Of a DNA stretch of 64,000 nucleotides, positions 43,068 to 51,371 are shown piece after piece; the stretch's first letter is position 1; the number at the start of each line of letters is the position of its first letter. Position numbers and translations under genes: made by a program. A model generated the notes under the pieces. The model was not told the DNA's origin. It saw only the letters and a program-made list of their open reading frames with translations, and searched no databases. The stretch comes from Mesorhizobium amorphae. GTDB taxonomy: Bacteria > Pseudomonadota > Alphaproteobacteria > Rhizobiales > Rhizobiaceae. The stretch covers positions 17,170-81,169 of the forward strand of contig NZ_JHQS01000057.1 of NCBI RefSeq assembly GCF_014843845.1, written 5' to 3'.

Positions 43068-44027
43068 TTAGGCGTGACTGGCTTCACCAATCCGCCGATA
43101 GGTAAGGCGCTTATCGCGGGCCATGCGTAGCAAGTCGGCGGCGCGTTCTGCATCCGAGACTTTCAAAGCCGCGCGGCGATTGTAGCGGAAATCGAACTCA
43201 GCAAGGTAGCGGTGAAGGTGAGCCTCGCCGCAATGCTGGTAGACGCCGACCATGCCGCGCTTGAACACTGAGAACACGTTTTCAATCGTGTTGGTGTGGA
43301 CGATGCGGTCGGCTTCGTAGCGAACGTATTCGCCGCCAGTGTGCTTCACAGTGGCATGGTCCGCGAACTCCTGTCCGGTGATCGGATAGAAGTTGGACTC
43401 GTCGGTCATGAGCGTTGATTTGCGGTCGGCATTGCGGACCAGCACGTCACGGACAGACGCCTTCGTAGCGCGCTCGACATGGAAGGAACGGACGGAGCCG
43501 CCGCGCTCGACAAGCGCCACGATGGAACGCTTGGACGAATTGGCAGGCTTGCCGCGAATGGTGCGCTTCTTGATCGTGTCCTTCGGCCCGAAATAGGTCT
43601 CGTCGGCCTCGACAATCTTGCCTTCGCCGCCAAGCGGCCCAGACGACTTCACGTCTTCCTTCATGGCCTCGCGAATGCGGTGCGCCATGAACCAAGCGGT
43701 CTTGTAGGTGACGCCAAGCATACGGTGCAGCTGGTGCGCGCTCATGCCCTTCTTGGACGAGGCGTAGAGATGCGAAGCCAGCACCCACTTGTGCAGGCCG
43801 ATCTTGGAGCGCTCAAAGACGGTGCCGACCGTGACAGAGAACGGCGCACGGCATTCGTTGCACTTGTAGACGCCGGGACGCGTGGACTTGCCCGCAAGCT
43901 TGGTAATGCGGTCAGGATTGGCATTGCCGCAATGAGGGCAGAACGGACCGTGCGGCCAATGGATGGCTTCTAAGTGTTCGCGGGCCTTGTCGGCGTCGTG
44001 GTAAATTTCGTTGGTCAGATCGAACAT
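43068..44027 (-). CDS. IS1595 family (ISXO2-like) transposase
   Basis: 319 residues, apparently intact. An N-terminal zinc ribbon (CPHCGNANPD … YKCNECRAPFSV) is followed by a HTH-like SKIGLHKWVLASHLY segment and the ISXO2 catalytic core with VEADETYFG, LMTDESNFY and the late HTNTIENVFSVFKRGMVGVYQH. The last part (EFDFRYNRR) is also family-typical. It should cut and join the 23-bp ends that flank the element. Confidence 0.9.
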   Translation of the reverse strand: MFDLTNEIYHDADKAREHLEAIHWPHGPFCPHCGNANPDRITKLAGKSTRPGVYKCNECRAPFSVTVGTVFERSKIGLHKWVLASHLYASSKKGMSAHQLHRMLGVTYKTAWFMAHRIREAMKEDVKSSGPLGGEGKIVEADETYFGPKDTIKKRTIRGKPANSSKRSIVALVERGGSVRSFHVERATKASVRDVLVRNADRKSTLMTDESNFYPITGQEFADHATVKHTGGEYVRYEADRIVHTNTIENVFSVFKRGMVGVYQHCGEAHLHRYLAEFDFRYNRRAALKVSDAERAADLLRMARDKRLTYRRIGEASHA

Positions 44028-44064
44028 TGCGGTAACTCCTTGGGTTTGTTATCGCAAATTCAGT

Positions 44065-44087
44065 CTGGTACGTCAAGTATATAATTA
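44065..44087 (-). repeat. right terminal inverted repeat of the IS1595-type element
   Basis: 23 bp, exact reverse complement of 41635-41657, 37 bp upstream of the transposase start. Confidence 0.85.
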
Positions 44088-44645
44088 AGGGCGCCAAATA
44101 GCGCGCGTCGAGGCGGCAGACAATGCCCGCCAGATGCGCGAAACGAGTTAGCCGCTCGAAAGCGCGCCTCTGGTGCAGGTTCTGGAAGGCTAGAAATCAA
44201 TTCAGCATAGGCGCTCCCAACGACGGAAGGCATGTCGGGAAACCGCATCTGCATCGACATCCGCTACGATCTGTAGAATAGTGACAGTCGGGAGGAACGA
44301 TTGACTTCAGCAGTGTGTATTATGAATAGGCTTGCCGTTGTGCTTGCGGCGGACAGCGCCACACCGTCACATACTGGACTGAAAAACGGGAAGGAAGAGC
44401 GCTACTTCATTTGACTCTGCGACATTCCGAGGGTGCCTTGGAAGTAGTCATCAAGTCGTTCAGGCAGGCCCTCGGGACGAAGACATTCAATAGCGTCGCC
44501 GGATTGGAGCCAACAGCGTTTGGGTGTGGGCCTCCAGCCTCGGGTCGCCAACCCCGTGACGCCAAGGAAAGCTAGCAGAGCATCGGGCGGATGAAAACTG
44601 ACTGAGCGTTTTCATGCGCATACCCACGCTGAGCGGGAGAGAAGT
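44088..44645. other. no recognised gene right of the IS1595-type element
   Basis: A short minus ORF starts inside the inverted repeat but is Ala/Pro-rich and untypical. The plus strand has a 50-codon open stretch near 44410-44570 without a start. Nothing can be assigned. Confidence 0.4.
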
Positions 44646-44902
44646 GTGAGGGATACGCAACACGGGACGGATGAGACCCCTGACTTCGTAGTCAACAATG
44701 TCCTTGAGCTCGCCGACTACAGTGACCATGGGGTCGCTGTCACGGTGCTGGATGCAGATGGAGGCGCCTCCGTCTCCACCTCGGGATCAATATGGGTGAG
44801 CTTCTATGCGAGCGAATAGCCAACGCGCTTGAACGGCGCTACGGCACGGGGAGCGATTTGACCAGGAAGTTACTCCCCTATCTTTGGGTAACAACGACAT
44901 AG
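44646..44902 (+). pseudogene. paralogue of the small gene at 13552, frameshifted
   Basis: From GTG 44646 (GGGAGAGAA ribosome site) it reads TPDFVVNNVLELADYSDHGVAVTVLDADGGASV, then leaves frame. The sequel LHLGINMGELLCERIANALERRYG is in another frame and ends at TAG 44900-44902. Alignment with the copy at 13552 implies loss of four bases near 44778, where GTCCGTC-like slippage to GTC would explain it. The product is a small unknown protein. Confidence 0.65.
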
Positions 44903-44912
44903 TTTGCGAGGA

Positions 44913-45104
44913 CTACAAACCGCTCACAGTGGGCCTTCGAAAACTCAAATCCAAGCCAGTGCCCGTGAAATAGTGACACTCGAATAAGTCATACGGGTCC
45001 TTTTGCTCATGGTAAAGTAGTGCGGTCGACGTAGCGAGCATTGCGCCAACAGCCATCACCATACAGAGTATCAATGCAATGAGGCCGCCAAGCGCTCTTT
45101 CCAT
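44913..45104 (-). CDS. possible small inner-membrane protein
   Basis: 63 codons, MERALGGLIALILCMVMAVGAMLATSTALLY followed by a short polar tail. One membrane helix; a GGGTGAGG-like ribosome site precedes the ATG. No family recognised. Its stop lies 10 bp from the end of the small paralogue pseudogene. Confidence 0.45.
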   Translation of the reverse strand: MERALGGLIALILCMVMAVGAMLATSTALLYHEQKDPYDLFECHYFTGTGLDLSFRRPTVSGL

Positions 45105-45392
45105 GCCTCACCCTGAAGGGAACCCAATTCTACCACAATCGAATTCCTTCGACAGCTCGATCTACTTCGAATAGTGGGAGATGTCGGTTCGATCAAGCAC
45201 ACTGGGCGCTGACTGCCCACGCTGATGATCTTATGCGGCTGCCGCTTTTGGTGCAAAGTGTTCCATGAGCGGAGATGCCAAGCCAACGCGCGTCACGGAA
45301 GCCGATGACGCGGCGGTCCCGAGGGAAGCACTGGCCAAGGAAATCATTGCAACGGTCGACCGACCACTGCAACCATTTGGCATTCGCGGCGC

Positions 45393-45578
45393 CTGGCCGG
45401 GATACTCGGTGTAGACGATGACCTGAACGTCCGAGAGGTCCGGAATGGCGTCGAGGGGTGGCTGGCGATCGAGTTGGGGCCACTGCGCGTGCGGCTCGAT
45501 TGGCCGGAGGCTCCGCTCGTCGGCGCTTCGCTTGCTTTTTCCCTCCCGCCGGAGCGCTATGCGGTGGTGACCGCTTAG
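45393..45578 (+). pseudogene. possible ABC-ATPase TOBE-domain remnant
   Basis: The plus strand reads RRLAGILGVDDDLNVREVRNGVEGWLAIELGPLRVRL … LVGASLAFSLPPERYAVV. This resembles the C-terminal TOBE beta-barrel of transport ATPases, where a short oligosaccharide-binding-like fold ends in (F/L)PPE…V. No start or ATPase core is present upstream; a 49-codon ORF (45265-45414) in another frame precedes it. Tentative. Confidence 0.35.
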
Positions 45579-45610
45579 CCGCTAGTGTTTGAAAATTACA
45601 GGATGCCTTC

Positions 45611-46363
45611 ATGCACAGTCTGACACCCATCCTTTCAACCATCACGGCCGCCTTTCTCACTTCCTTCGTCGAGGTCGTCGAAGCCTTCACCATCGTGCTC
45701 GCGGTGGGGGTGACGCGCAGCTGGCGGCCGGCGCTGACCGGCGCGGCGCTGGCGCTGGCGCTGCTCGCCGCACTGGTGCTGGCATTCGGACCGCTGCTAG
45801 GGCTGGTTCCCATCACCATTTTGCAATTCGTGGTCGGAGTCCTGTTGATCCTGTTCGGCATGCGCTGGCTGCGAAAAGCCATTCTGCGCGCCGTCGGCGT
45901 CATCGCGCTGCATGACGAGGAGGCGGCCTTTTCCAGGGAAACCGCCGCCCTGCACCAGCAGGCCACTGACCGCCGGGCCGACTATCTAGCGGGAGTGGTG
46001 GCGTTCAAGGCGGTGCTGCTCGAAGGGGTCGAGGTGGTGTTCATCGTCATTGCGGTGGGTGCCGCGCATGGGCAGACGCTTTACGCCAGCCTGGGCGCCC
46101 TGGCGGCGTTCATCCTGGTGATGCTGATCGGTCTGGCGGTGCACCAGCCGCTGGCGCGCGTGCCGGAAAATGCGCTCAAATTCGTGGTCGGTCTGATGCT
46201 GACCAGCTTCGGCATTTTCTGGACCGGCGAAGGCATCGGTGCCGACTGGCCGGGCGCCGATCTGGCTCTGCTGGCCATCTTTGCTGTCGTCTCGCTTGCG
46301 TCCTTTGCCATCGTGCGCTGGCTGCGCAGCACCTATACACTCACTGGAGGGCTCGCCCGATGA
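45611..46363 (+). CDS. predicted membrane transporter-like protein (COG4280-like)
   Basis: 250 residues, about six or seven hydrophobic segments in two halves. Each half begins with a related motif, FVEVVEAFTIVLAVG and LLEGVEVVFIVIAVG. The E…E pairs in membrane helices recall Gdt1/TMEM165- and LysE-superfamily cation exporters, so a metal- or proton-coupled transporter is a reasonable guess. Its stop overlaps the next start (ATGA), making a two-gene unit. Confidence 0.65.
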   Translation: MHSLTPILSTITAAFLTSFVEVVEAFTIVLAVGVTRSWRPALTGAALALALLAALVLAFGPLLGLVPITILQFVVGVLLILFGMRWLRKAILRAVGVIALHDEEAAFSRETAALHQQATDRRADYLAGVVAFKAVLLEGVEVVFIVIAVGAAHGQTLYASLGALAAFILVMLIGLAVHQPLARVPENALKFVVGLMLTSFGIFWTGEGIGADWPGADLALLAIFAVVSLASFAIVRWLRSTYTLTGGLAR

Positions 46364-46572
46364 ACATTGTCCGTCTGGCCATCAAGGAATTCGTCGGCAT
46401 GTTCATCGACGACGGCAATCTGGCGCTGCTCGCGCTGATCCTGATTGCGGCGGTGACAGCGGCGGTAAAGTTTCTGGCTGTGCCGCCATTGCTTGGCGGC
46501 GTCCTGCTTCTCGTGGGCTGCCTCGCCATCCTGATCCACAGCGTTCGCCGCGCGGCGCGCGGCAATCAATAG
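46360..46572 (+). CDS. small membrane protein coupled to the preceding gene
   Basis: 70 residues with two hydrophobic segments (NLALLALILIAAVTAAVKFLAV and LLGGVLLLVGCLAILIHSV) and a basic tail. ATG 46360 overlaps the upstream stop, so it is probably a subunit or accessory protein of the 45611 transporter. Its stop overlaps the 3' end of the convergent methyltransferase by seven bases. Confidence 0.65.
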   Translation: MNIVRLAIKEFVGMFIDDGNLALLALILIAAVTAAVKFLAVPPLLGGVLLLVGCLAILIHSVRRAARGNQ

Positions 46573-47195
46573 AGGGTGAACAATGTCGGCAGAATGCCGC
46601 TGGCCCTGAAATACTCGATCACTTCGATCGCCGGGAAGACGGCGAGGAAATAGAGCCCGTCATAGAACGTTCGCTTCAACGCGTGCGTTGAGAACCGCCA
46701 TTCGGCCTGGTCCCGAAACAGCAGCGGGTTCGGCCAGAACCGCGGCGTCCGCTGTGCATAGGCACGATAGGCGGGGCCGAATTTGCCCAGGAGATACTCG
46801 GCCTCCTTGCGCGCCGTCACCCGGAAGACGACGAAGCTGGCCAGGCCCAGCGCCACGGCCGCCAGCAAGGATCCGTACATCAGCCCGGCGCCCACCGCGC
46901 CGAGCGTGGAAAAGAAATAGAGCGGGTTCCGGGTCATCGAGTATGGCCCCATGGAAATCAACTCGTCGTTCTTTTTGCCGCCGACGTAGAGAATGCTCCA
47001 GAGCCGGCCACCGACGCAGATGAGGATGAGGATGAAGCCGAGCAGTTCGATGTGTTCGTGCTCTGACCCCTCGGTCAGGCCCGGCTTTCCAAACAGCAGC
47101 AGGGCTATGGCCACGACGGCCGCGATCCGAACGACGATCAGCCGTTTGCGTTGGTCGAACGCCTTTGGTGCCGGGTCGAGAGAAACATAGGTCAT
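46566..47195 (-). CDS. isoprenylcysteine carboxyl methyltransferase-like (PEMT/ICMT) membrane protein
   Basis: 209 residues. After two or three membrane segments comes the family core: SMGPYSMTRNPLYFFSTLGAVGAGLMYGS, then RKEAEYLLGKFGPAYRAYAQRTPRFWP. The RNP…E.…FG..Y..Y…R..P pattern binds S-adenosylmethionine in ICMT/PEMT-type methyltransferases. The target in bacteria is unknown; a membrane lipid or small hydrophobic acceptor is possible. It is convergent with the 45611-46572 pair. Confidence 0.8.
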   Translation of the reverse strand: MTYVSLDPAPKAFDQRKRLIVVRIAAVVAIALLLFGKPGLTEGSEHEHIELLGFILILICVGGRLWSILYVGGKKNDELISMGPYSMTRNPLYFFSTLGAVGAGLMYGSLLAAVALGLASFVVFRVTARKEAEYLLGKFGPAYRAYAQRTPRFWPNPLLFRDQAEWRFSTHALKRTFYDGLYFLAVFPAIEVIEYFRASGILPTLFTLY

Positions 47196-47464
47196 TGGCG
47201 TCTTCCGTCACTCCGGCAAGCCTGTGGAATCGGGCAAGCACGTTGCTGCCCGACACCGGCCACTACCCTTTCTGCCAATTCATGGCCAGTTGATGGCAAG
47301 GCGTGCGTCGGGTTTTTTCCGCTTTCGCGGCCATCTTTACGAAATTGTAATCCACCGGACAGATGCCGGTGAACTCGCATCCCTATGTTCCTTGCTGCCG
47401 GTCAACATGGCCGGAGCTTGATCGAAGATGCTGGAAGACCGGCGCCAAACAGGGAAAACATCAC

Positions 47465-47725
47465 ATGAACAAACTGGTTCTCGCCCTCGCTCTCGGTGCG
47501 GCTGTCATCGCCAGTCCGGTTTCATCTGCGTCCGCAGCCACCGCAGCGCCTTGTGAAGATACGCTGAAAACCCTGCGAGCCGCGGAGGCTGCGGCGAAAC
47601 TCAGCGATGCAGACAAGGCAAAGGTTTCCGCGCTGGAGACCAAGGGCATCGAGCGCTGCAACGCCGACGACGACAAGCGCGCCGACGACTTCTTCGCCCA
47701 GGCCATCAAGGTCACGGGCAAGTAA
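47465..47725 (+). CDS. small exported protein
   Basis: 86 residues. A signal peptide, MNKLVLALALGAAVIASPV, ends at ASA. The mature ~60 residues are helical and charged with two Cys (PCEDTL and ERCNADD) that could form a disulfide. No family recognised. It stands 23 bp before the following membrane-protein gene and is probably co-transcribed. Confidence 0.65.
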   Translation: MNKLVLALALGAAVIASPVSSASAATAAPCEDTLKTLRAAEAAAKLSDADKAKVSALETKGIERCNADDDKRADDFFAQAIKVTGK

Positions 47726-47748
47726 TCCATCAACGACAGGATACCGCC

Positions 47749-48564
47749 ATGCTCTCGCCAGTCGCCCAACCTGCCGCGCCTGCTCGCAACCGGGTTCCGC
47801 CAGGCCTTAACAGGGTTCCAAATGTCACCGTCGATTTCTGGCTGATCAAGCTGATGGCGGTGACCATGGGCGAAACCGCGGCCGACTATCTCGCCGTCAA
47901 TCTCGGCCTCGGCCTGACGGTCACGTCGCTGATCATGACTGGCATCCTGGTGGTCGCCCTCATCCTTCAGTTCGCGCACAAACGCTATGTGCCATGGGCC
48001 TACTGGCTGGCGGTCGTGCTCATCAGCGTCGTCGGCACGCTGATCACCGACAATCTCGTCGACAATTTCGGCGTGCGGCTTGAAACGACGACGATTGCAT
48101 TCAGCATCGCGCTCGCCGCGACATTCGCGGTCTGGTACGCCAGCGAAAGAACCCTGTCGATCCACACGATCTTCACCACCAGGCGTGAGATCTTCTACTG
48201 GCTGGCGATCCTGTTCACCTTCTCGCTGGGCACCGCGGCAGGCGATCTGGTCGCCGAAAAGTTCGACATGGGCTACCTTACCACCGGCCTGTTGTTTGGC
48301 GGCGTGATCGCGCTCATCGCCTTTGCATATTATGTCTTCAAGCTGAACGGCATTCTTGCCTTCTGGCTCGCCTATATCCTGACCCGGCCGCTTGGCGCCT
48401 CGTTCGGCGACCTCCTTTCGCAACCGGTCGAATATGGCGGCCTGGGCTTTGGCACCACTTTGACCAGCATCATCTTTCTCGCCTGCATTGCCGCCCTTGT
48501 CCTCTATATGACGCTGAAGAAGGACGTCGACGAGACCGACGAAATCCTGCTTCAATCGGAATGA
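47749..48564 (+). CDS. membrane protein with four repeated G..(D/E) motifs (COG4705-like)
   Basis: 271 residues and about eight membrane helices built as four repeats, each with a related acidic motif: MGETAADYLAVN, GTLITDNLVDN, GTAAGDLVAEK and GASFGDLLSQP. This resembles uncharacterised membrane-anchored proteins annotated COG4705. The internal acidic motifs would suit cation transport. The C-terminal tail is acidic (DVDETDEILLQSE). Cotranscription with 47465 and the nearby regulators suggests an envelope or metal-stress role. Confidence 0.65.
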   Translation: MLSPVAQPAAPARNRVPPGLNRVPNVTVDFWLIKLMAVTMGETAADYLAVNLGLGLTVTSLIMTGILVVALILQFAHKRYVPWAYWLAVVLISVVGTLITDNLVDNFGVRLETTTIAFSIALAATFAVWYASERTLSIHTIFTTRREIFYWLAILFTFSLGTAAGDLVAEKFDMGYLTTGLLFGGVIALIAFAYYVFKLNGILAFWLAYILTRPLGASFGDLLSQPVEYGGLGFGTTLTSIIFLACIAALVLYMTLKKDVDETDEILLQSE

Positions 48565-48685
48565 GAATGAAGCGGCTGCACAGCGCGATAAGGAACAGGC
48601 GGACAAGGTCGCATAGCGAATCTGCCGACACCCCGATCATCCCTTGGCCTAGCGTCGCGATCAGCAGCTATCGCCAGCCATCCCC

Positions 48686-49207
48686 ATGGACAGAAAAATG
48701 AGCTCCGAGAAATCCGGCTATAGTGGTCTTCAGATTGGTCTGCATTGGACGATCGCAGTACTTGTCCTGTTTCAGCTCTTGTTCGGGGAAAGCATGACAA
48801 CCTACGTCGATGCGGCAGCGGACGGACGCCAACTTTCGTCCTACGACCAGACCATGGGGTCCGCCCATTACTGGGTCGGCTTGTCGATCCTGTTGCTGGT
48901 GTTCGTGCGCTTGGCCGTCCGCCTCTTCGTCGGCGCGCCCAGGGCGCAACCGACAATGTCGAAATGGATGGTTTTCACTTCCAGGGCAACGCATGCGCTG
49001 TTCTATTGCCTTCTCGTCGGTGCCCCTCTTTCCGGGCTTTTGGCCTTTTACGTCTGGGGCTGGATGGGAGACATCCATGCTCTGGCAAAGCCGGTATTCA
49101 TCGTCCTGATCTGCATTCATGCCGGCGCGGCACTTTTCCATCATTTTGTTTTGAAAGACATCGTGCTTCGCAGGATGCTTGTTCCCGCGCGAGATCCAGC
49201 CGGATGA
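48686..49207 (+). CDS. cytochrome b561 family protein
   Basis: 173 residues, four membrane helices. The heme-ligand histidines of the family are visible in QIGLHWTIAVLVLFQLLFG, SAHYWVGLSILLLVFVRL, SRATHALFYCLLVGAPLSG and ICIHAGAALFHHFVLKD. It would transfer electrons across the inner membrane, often between quinol and superoxide or oxidised substrates. A Met four residues later is an alternative start. It precedes a two-component system by 119 bp. Confidence 0.85.
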   Translation: MDRKMSSEKSGYSGLQIGLHWTIAVLVLFQLLFGESMTTYVDAAADGRQLSSYDQTMGSAHYWVGLSILLLVFVRLAVRLFVGAPRAQPTMSKWMVFTSRATHALFYCLLVGAPLSGLLAFYVWGWMGDIHALAKPVFIVLICIHAGAALFHHFVLKDIVLRRMLVPARDPAG

Positions 49208-49326
49208 CATTGTGGGCATGTCCAACGACAACGAGCGGCCAGGCACTGGCCGATGTTCTAGGATCGGGTCGCTGCCGGTGATAGCGTGCCACCTTAACGA
49301 AATGTCGGCAACAGACCGGAACGACG

Positions 49327-50004
49327 ATGCGACTTCTGCTTGTTGAGGATGACCCCAGGACAGCCGACTATGTCGTCAAGGGATTGACCGAAGCCGGACA
49401 TGTTTGCGACCTGCTGCGCAATGGGCACGACGCTCTCTTTGCGGCGACACGCGACGCCTATGACGTGATCATTGCGGATCGGATGATCCCCGGCCTGGAC
49501 GGCCTGTCGATGATCAAGGCGGCCCGTGCGGCGGGGGTGCGGACGCCGGCGATCTTCTTGACCTCGGTCGGCGGCGTAGACGACCGGGTCGAAGGCCTTG
49601 AAGCCGGCGGCGACGACTATCTCGTCAAGCCATTCGCCTTTTCCGAGCTGCTCGCCCGCATCAACGCCCTTGGCCGCAGGCCGGCTGCGCAGGAGCAGAA
49701 GACCGCTTTGCGGGTCGCCGATCTCGAAATGGATCTGATCACGCGCCGCGTCACCAGGCAAGGTCATGTGATCGACCTGCAGCCGCGGGAATTCAGCCTG
49801 CTCGAAGTGCTGATGCGCGGCGAAGGGCGGGTCATCACCCGGACCATGTTGCTGGAACGCGTCTGGGACTTCCATTTCGATCCCAAGACCAGTGTGGTCG
49901 AAACCCATATCAGCCGGCTAAGGGCCAAGATCGACAAGCCGTTTGAAACCCAGCTCATCCACACCGTCCGTAACACCGGCTACAGTCTGCATGCGCCGCT
50001 TTAG
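49327..50004 (+). CDS. OmpR family response regulator
   Basis: 225 residues. Receiver domain: the acidic pocket LLVEDD (7-9), phospho-acceptor Asp51 in IIADRMIPG, the Thr in FLTSVGG and Lys in DDYLVKPFAF. The C-terminal winged HTH keeps LQPREFSLLEVLMRGEGRVITRTMLLERVWDFHFDP and ETHISRLRAKI. It is of the CzcR/QseB type, which usually responds to metals or envelope stress. Its 3' end overlaps the kinase gene by 14 bp. Confidence 0.92.
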   Translation: MRLLLVEDDPRTADYVVKGLTEAGHVCDLLRNGHDALFAATRDAYDVIIADRMIPGLDGLSMIKAARAAGVRTPAIFLTSVGGVDDRVEGLEAGGDDYLVKPFAFSELLARINALGRRPAAQEQKTALRVADLEMDLITRRVTRQGHVIDLQPREFSLLEVLMRGEGRVITRTMLLERVWDFHFDPKTSVVETHISRLRAKIDKPFETQLIHTVRNTGYSLHAPL

Positions 50005-51358
50005 CCTGCTTCGCAGCACGCCTTTCCGGCTCGCTTTGACCTTCGCATTCTTGTTCGTGCTCGCCTTCATCCTGTCGGGCGCTATTGTCTATCAACTGAT
50101 GAGCGCCGACCTTGCCGAGCGGCTCGATGAATCCGTCAAGGAAACTTTTTCGGTGGTGGCGGCGACCTACGCCGAACGTGATCTGGAGGATCTGGTTGCT
50201 GCGGTCGACAGCCATTCCAGTCTCAGCACTAAAAAGGAGGAGCTGTTCTCGCTGACCGGTCCGGGCGGCAATCATCTGGCCGGAAACTTTACTGCGGCAG
50301 GCCTTCCCGACGGCTTTTCGATGTTCGATGCCGCACTGCCGGGTGTACCTGCCGATACTATGTACCGAGCCTACTCCGGCTCTGTTGGAGGAAACAATCT
50401 GACGGTTGCGTTCAGCCTGTCCGAAACCGAGGGACTGGAAACCATCATCCTGATGAGCTTCGGCTGGGCAACTCTCATTATTTCTGGCTTGGCGGTAACC
50501 GGCGGCGCTTTGCTTGCCTCACGCGTCCAGCGTCGCCTCGACGGGATCGCGGCGACGATGGTCGACGTCTCCCATGGGCGGCTTGACGCCCGCATTCCCC
50601 TCGTTGGCAACGGGGACGATATCGACGAGGTCTCTGCCCAGGTGAATGCCGCGCTCGACCGGCTGTCGGCGCTTGTCGAAGGCATGAAACAGGTCAGCGC
50701 CAACATCGCCCATGATTTGAAGACGCCGCTGAACCGCCTGCAGATGATTCTGGAGGGCGCCGCCGACAAGACCGCATCAGGCCAGGAGGTTTCCGATGAA
50801 CTAGCGGAAGCGCGGGCCGAGGGACTTCAGATCAACGAGACGTTCGATGCCCTTCTGCGCATCGCCCAGATCGAGGCCGGGGCACGCAAGGCGCGGTTCA
50901 GCGATCTGGACGTCAATGGCGTCGTCGAAACCATTGCCGAAATCTATGCGGGCGTCGCCGAAGATAACGGAATGTCGCTCTCGGCAAACATCTTTCAGGG
51001 CAAGGAGTGCCGGATCCATGGCGATTGGGAATTGCTGACGCAGATGTTCGCCAACGTGGTGGAAAATGCCCTGCGGCATTGTCCGCGAGGCACCGCCATT
51101 GAACTGTCGGTGACCCGGAAGGCTGATCGCATTCTTGCAACAGTCGGTGACGATGGCCCGGGCATTCCGCCCGAGGAGCGCGAAAAAGTGTTCCAACGGC
51201 TCTATCGGCTCGACAGCAGCCGCTCGACGCCCGGCAGCGGCCTTGGGCTTAGCCTTGTCCGTGCCATAGCCGATCTGCACGGGGCTTCCATCGCGCTTGA
51301 AGACCGCGACCCCGGGTTGGGGGTCGTCGTCAGTTTCCCTGCCGGCATGCGTTCCTAA
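49991..51358 (+). CDS. sensor histidine kinase
   Basis: 455 residues from ATG 49991; the longer reading is only the regulator's end in another frame. Two membrane helices (LALTFAFLFVLAFILSGAIVY and LMSFGWATLIISGLAVTGGAL) bracket a ~125-residue periplasmic sensor. A HAMP domain, H-box NIAHDLKTPLNRL with His241, N-box ANVVENALRHCPRG, and G1/G2 boxes DDGPGIP and GSGLGLSLV follow. It should phosphorylate the adjacent regulator. The stimulus is unknown. Confidence 0.9.
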   Translation: MRRFSLLRSTPFRLALTFAFLFVLAFILSGAIVYQLMSADLAERLDESVKETFSVVAATYAERDLEDLVAAVDSHSSLSTKKEELFSLTGPGGNHLAGNFTAAGLPDGFSMFDAALPGVPADTMYRAYSGSVGGNNLTVAFSLSETEGLETIILMSFGWATLIISGLAVTGGALLASRVQRRLDGIAATMVDVSHGRLDARIPLVGNGDDIDEVSAQVNAALDRLSALVEGMKQVSANIAHDLKTPLNRLQMILEGAADKTASGQEVSDELAEARAEGLQINETFDALLRIAQIEAGARKARFSDLDVNGVVETIAEIYAGVAEDNGMSLSANIFQGKECRIHGDWELLTQMFANVVENALRHCPRGTAIELSVTRKADRILATVGDDGPGIPPEEREKVFQRLYRLDSSRSTPGSGLGLSLVRAIADLHGASIALEDRDPGLGVVVSFPAGMRS

Positions 51359-51371
51359 AGTATTCCGGTGA

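Larger units (their letters stand above)
41635..44087. mobile_element. IS1595-type element with passenger genes
   Basis: A 23-bp inverted repeat (41635-41657 and 44065-44087, exact reverse complements) encloses an ISXO2-like transposase and four further ORFs. IS1595 members are known to carry passenger genes. The inside is clearly more AT-rich than the flanks. No 8-bp target duplication is seen (tatattcc versus agggcgcc), so one flank may have been lost or the insertion is old. Transposase and ends look intact. Confidence 0.8.

Noticed and set aside
41627..44095. 8-bp target duplication of the IS1595-type element
   Set aside because: The flanking octamers (tatattcc and agggcgcc) do not match, and shifting the ends by a few bases did not help.
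45193..45966. 257-codon minus-strand ORF
   Set aside because: Ser/Ala/Arg-rich and antisense to the start of the 45611 membrane gene.
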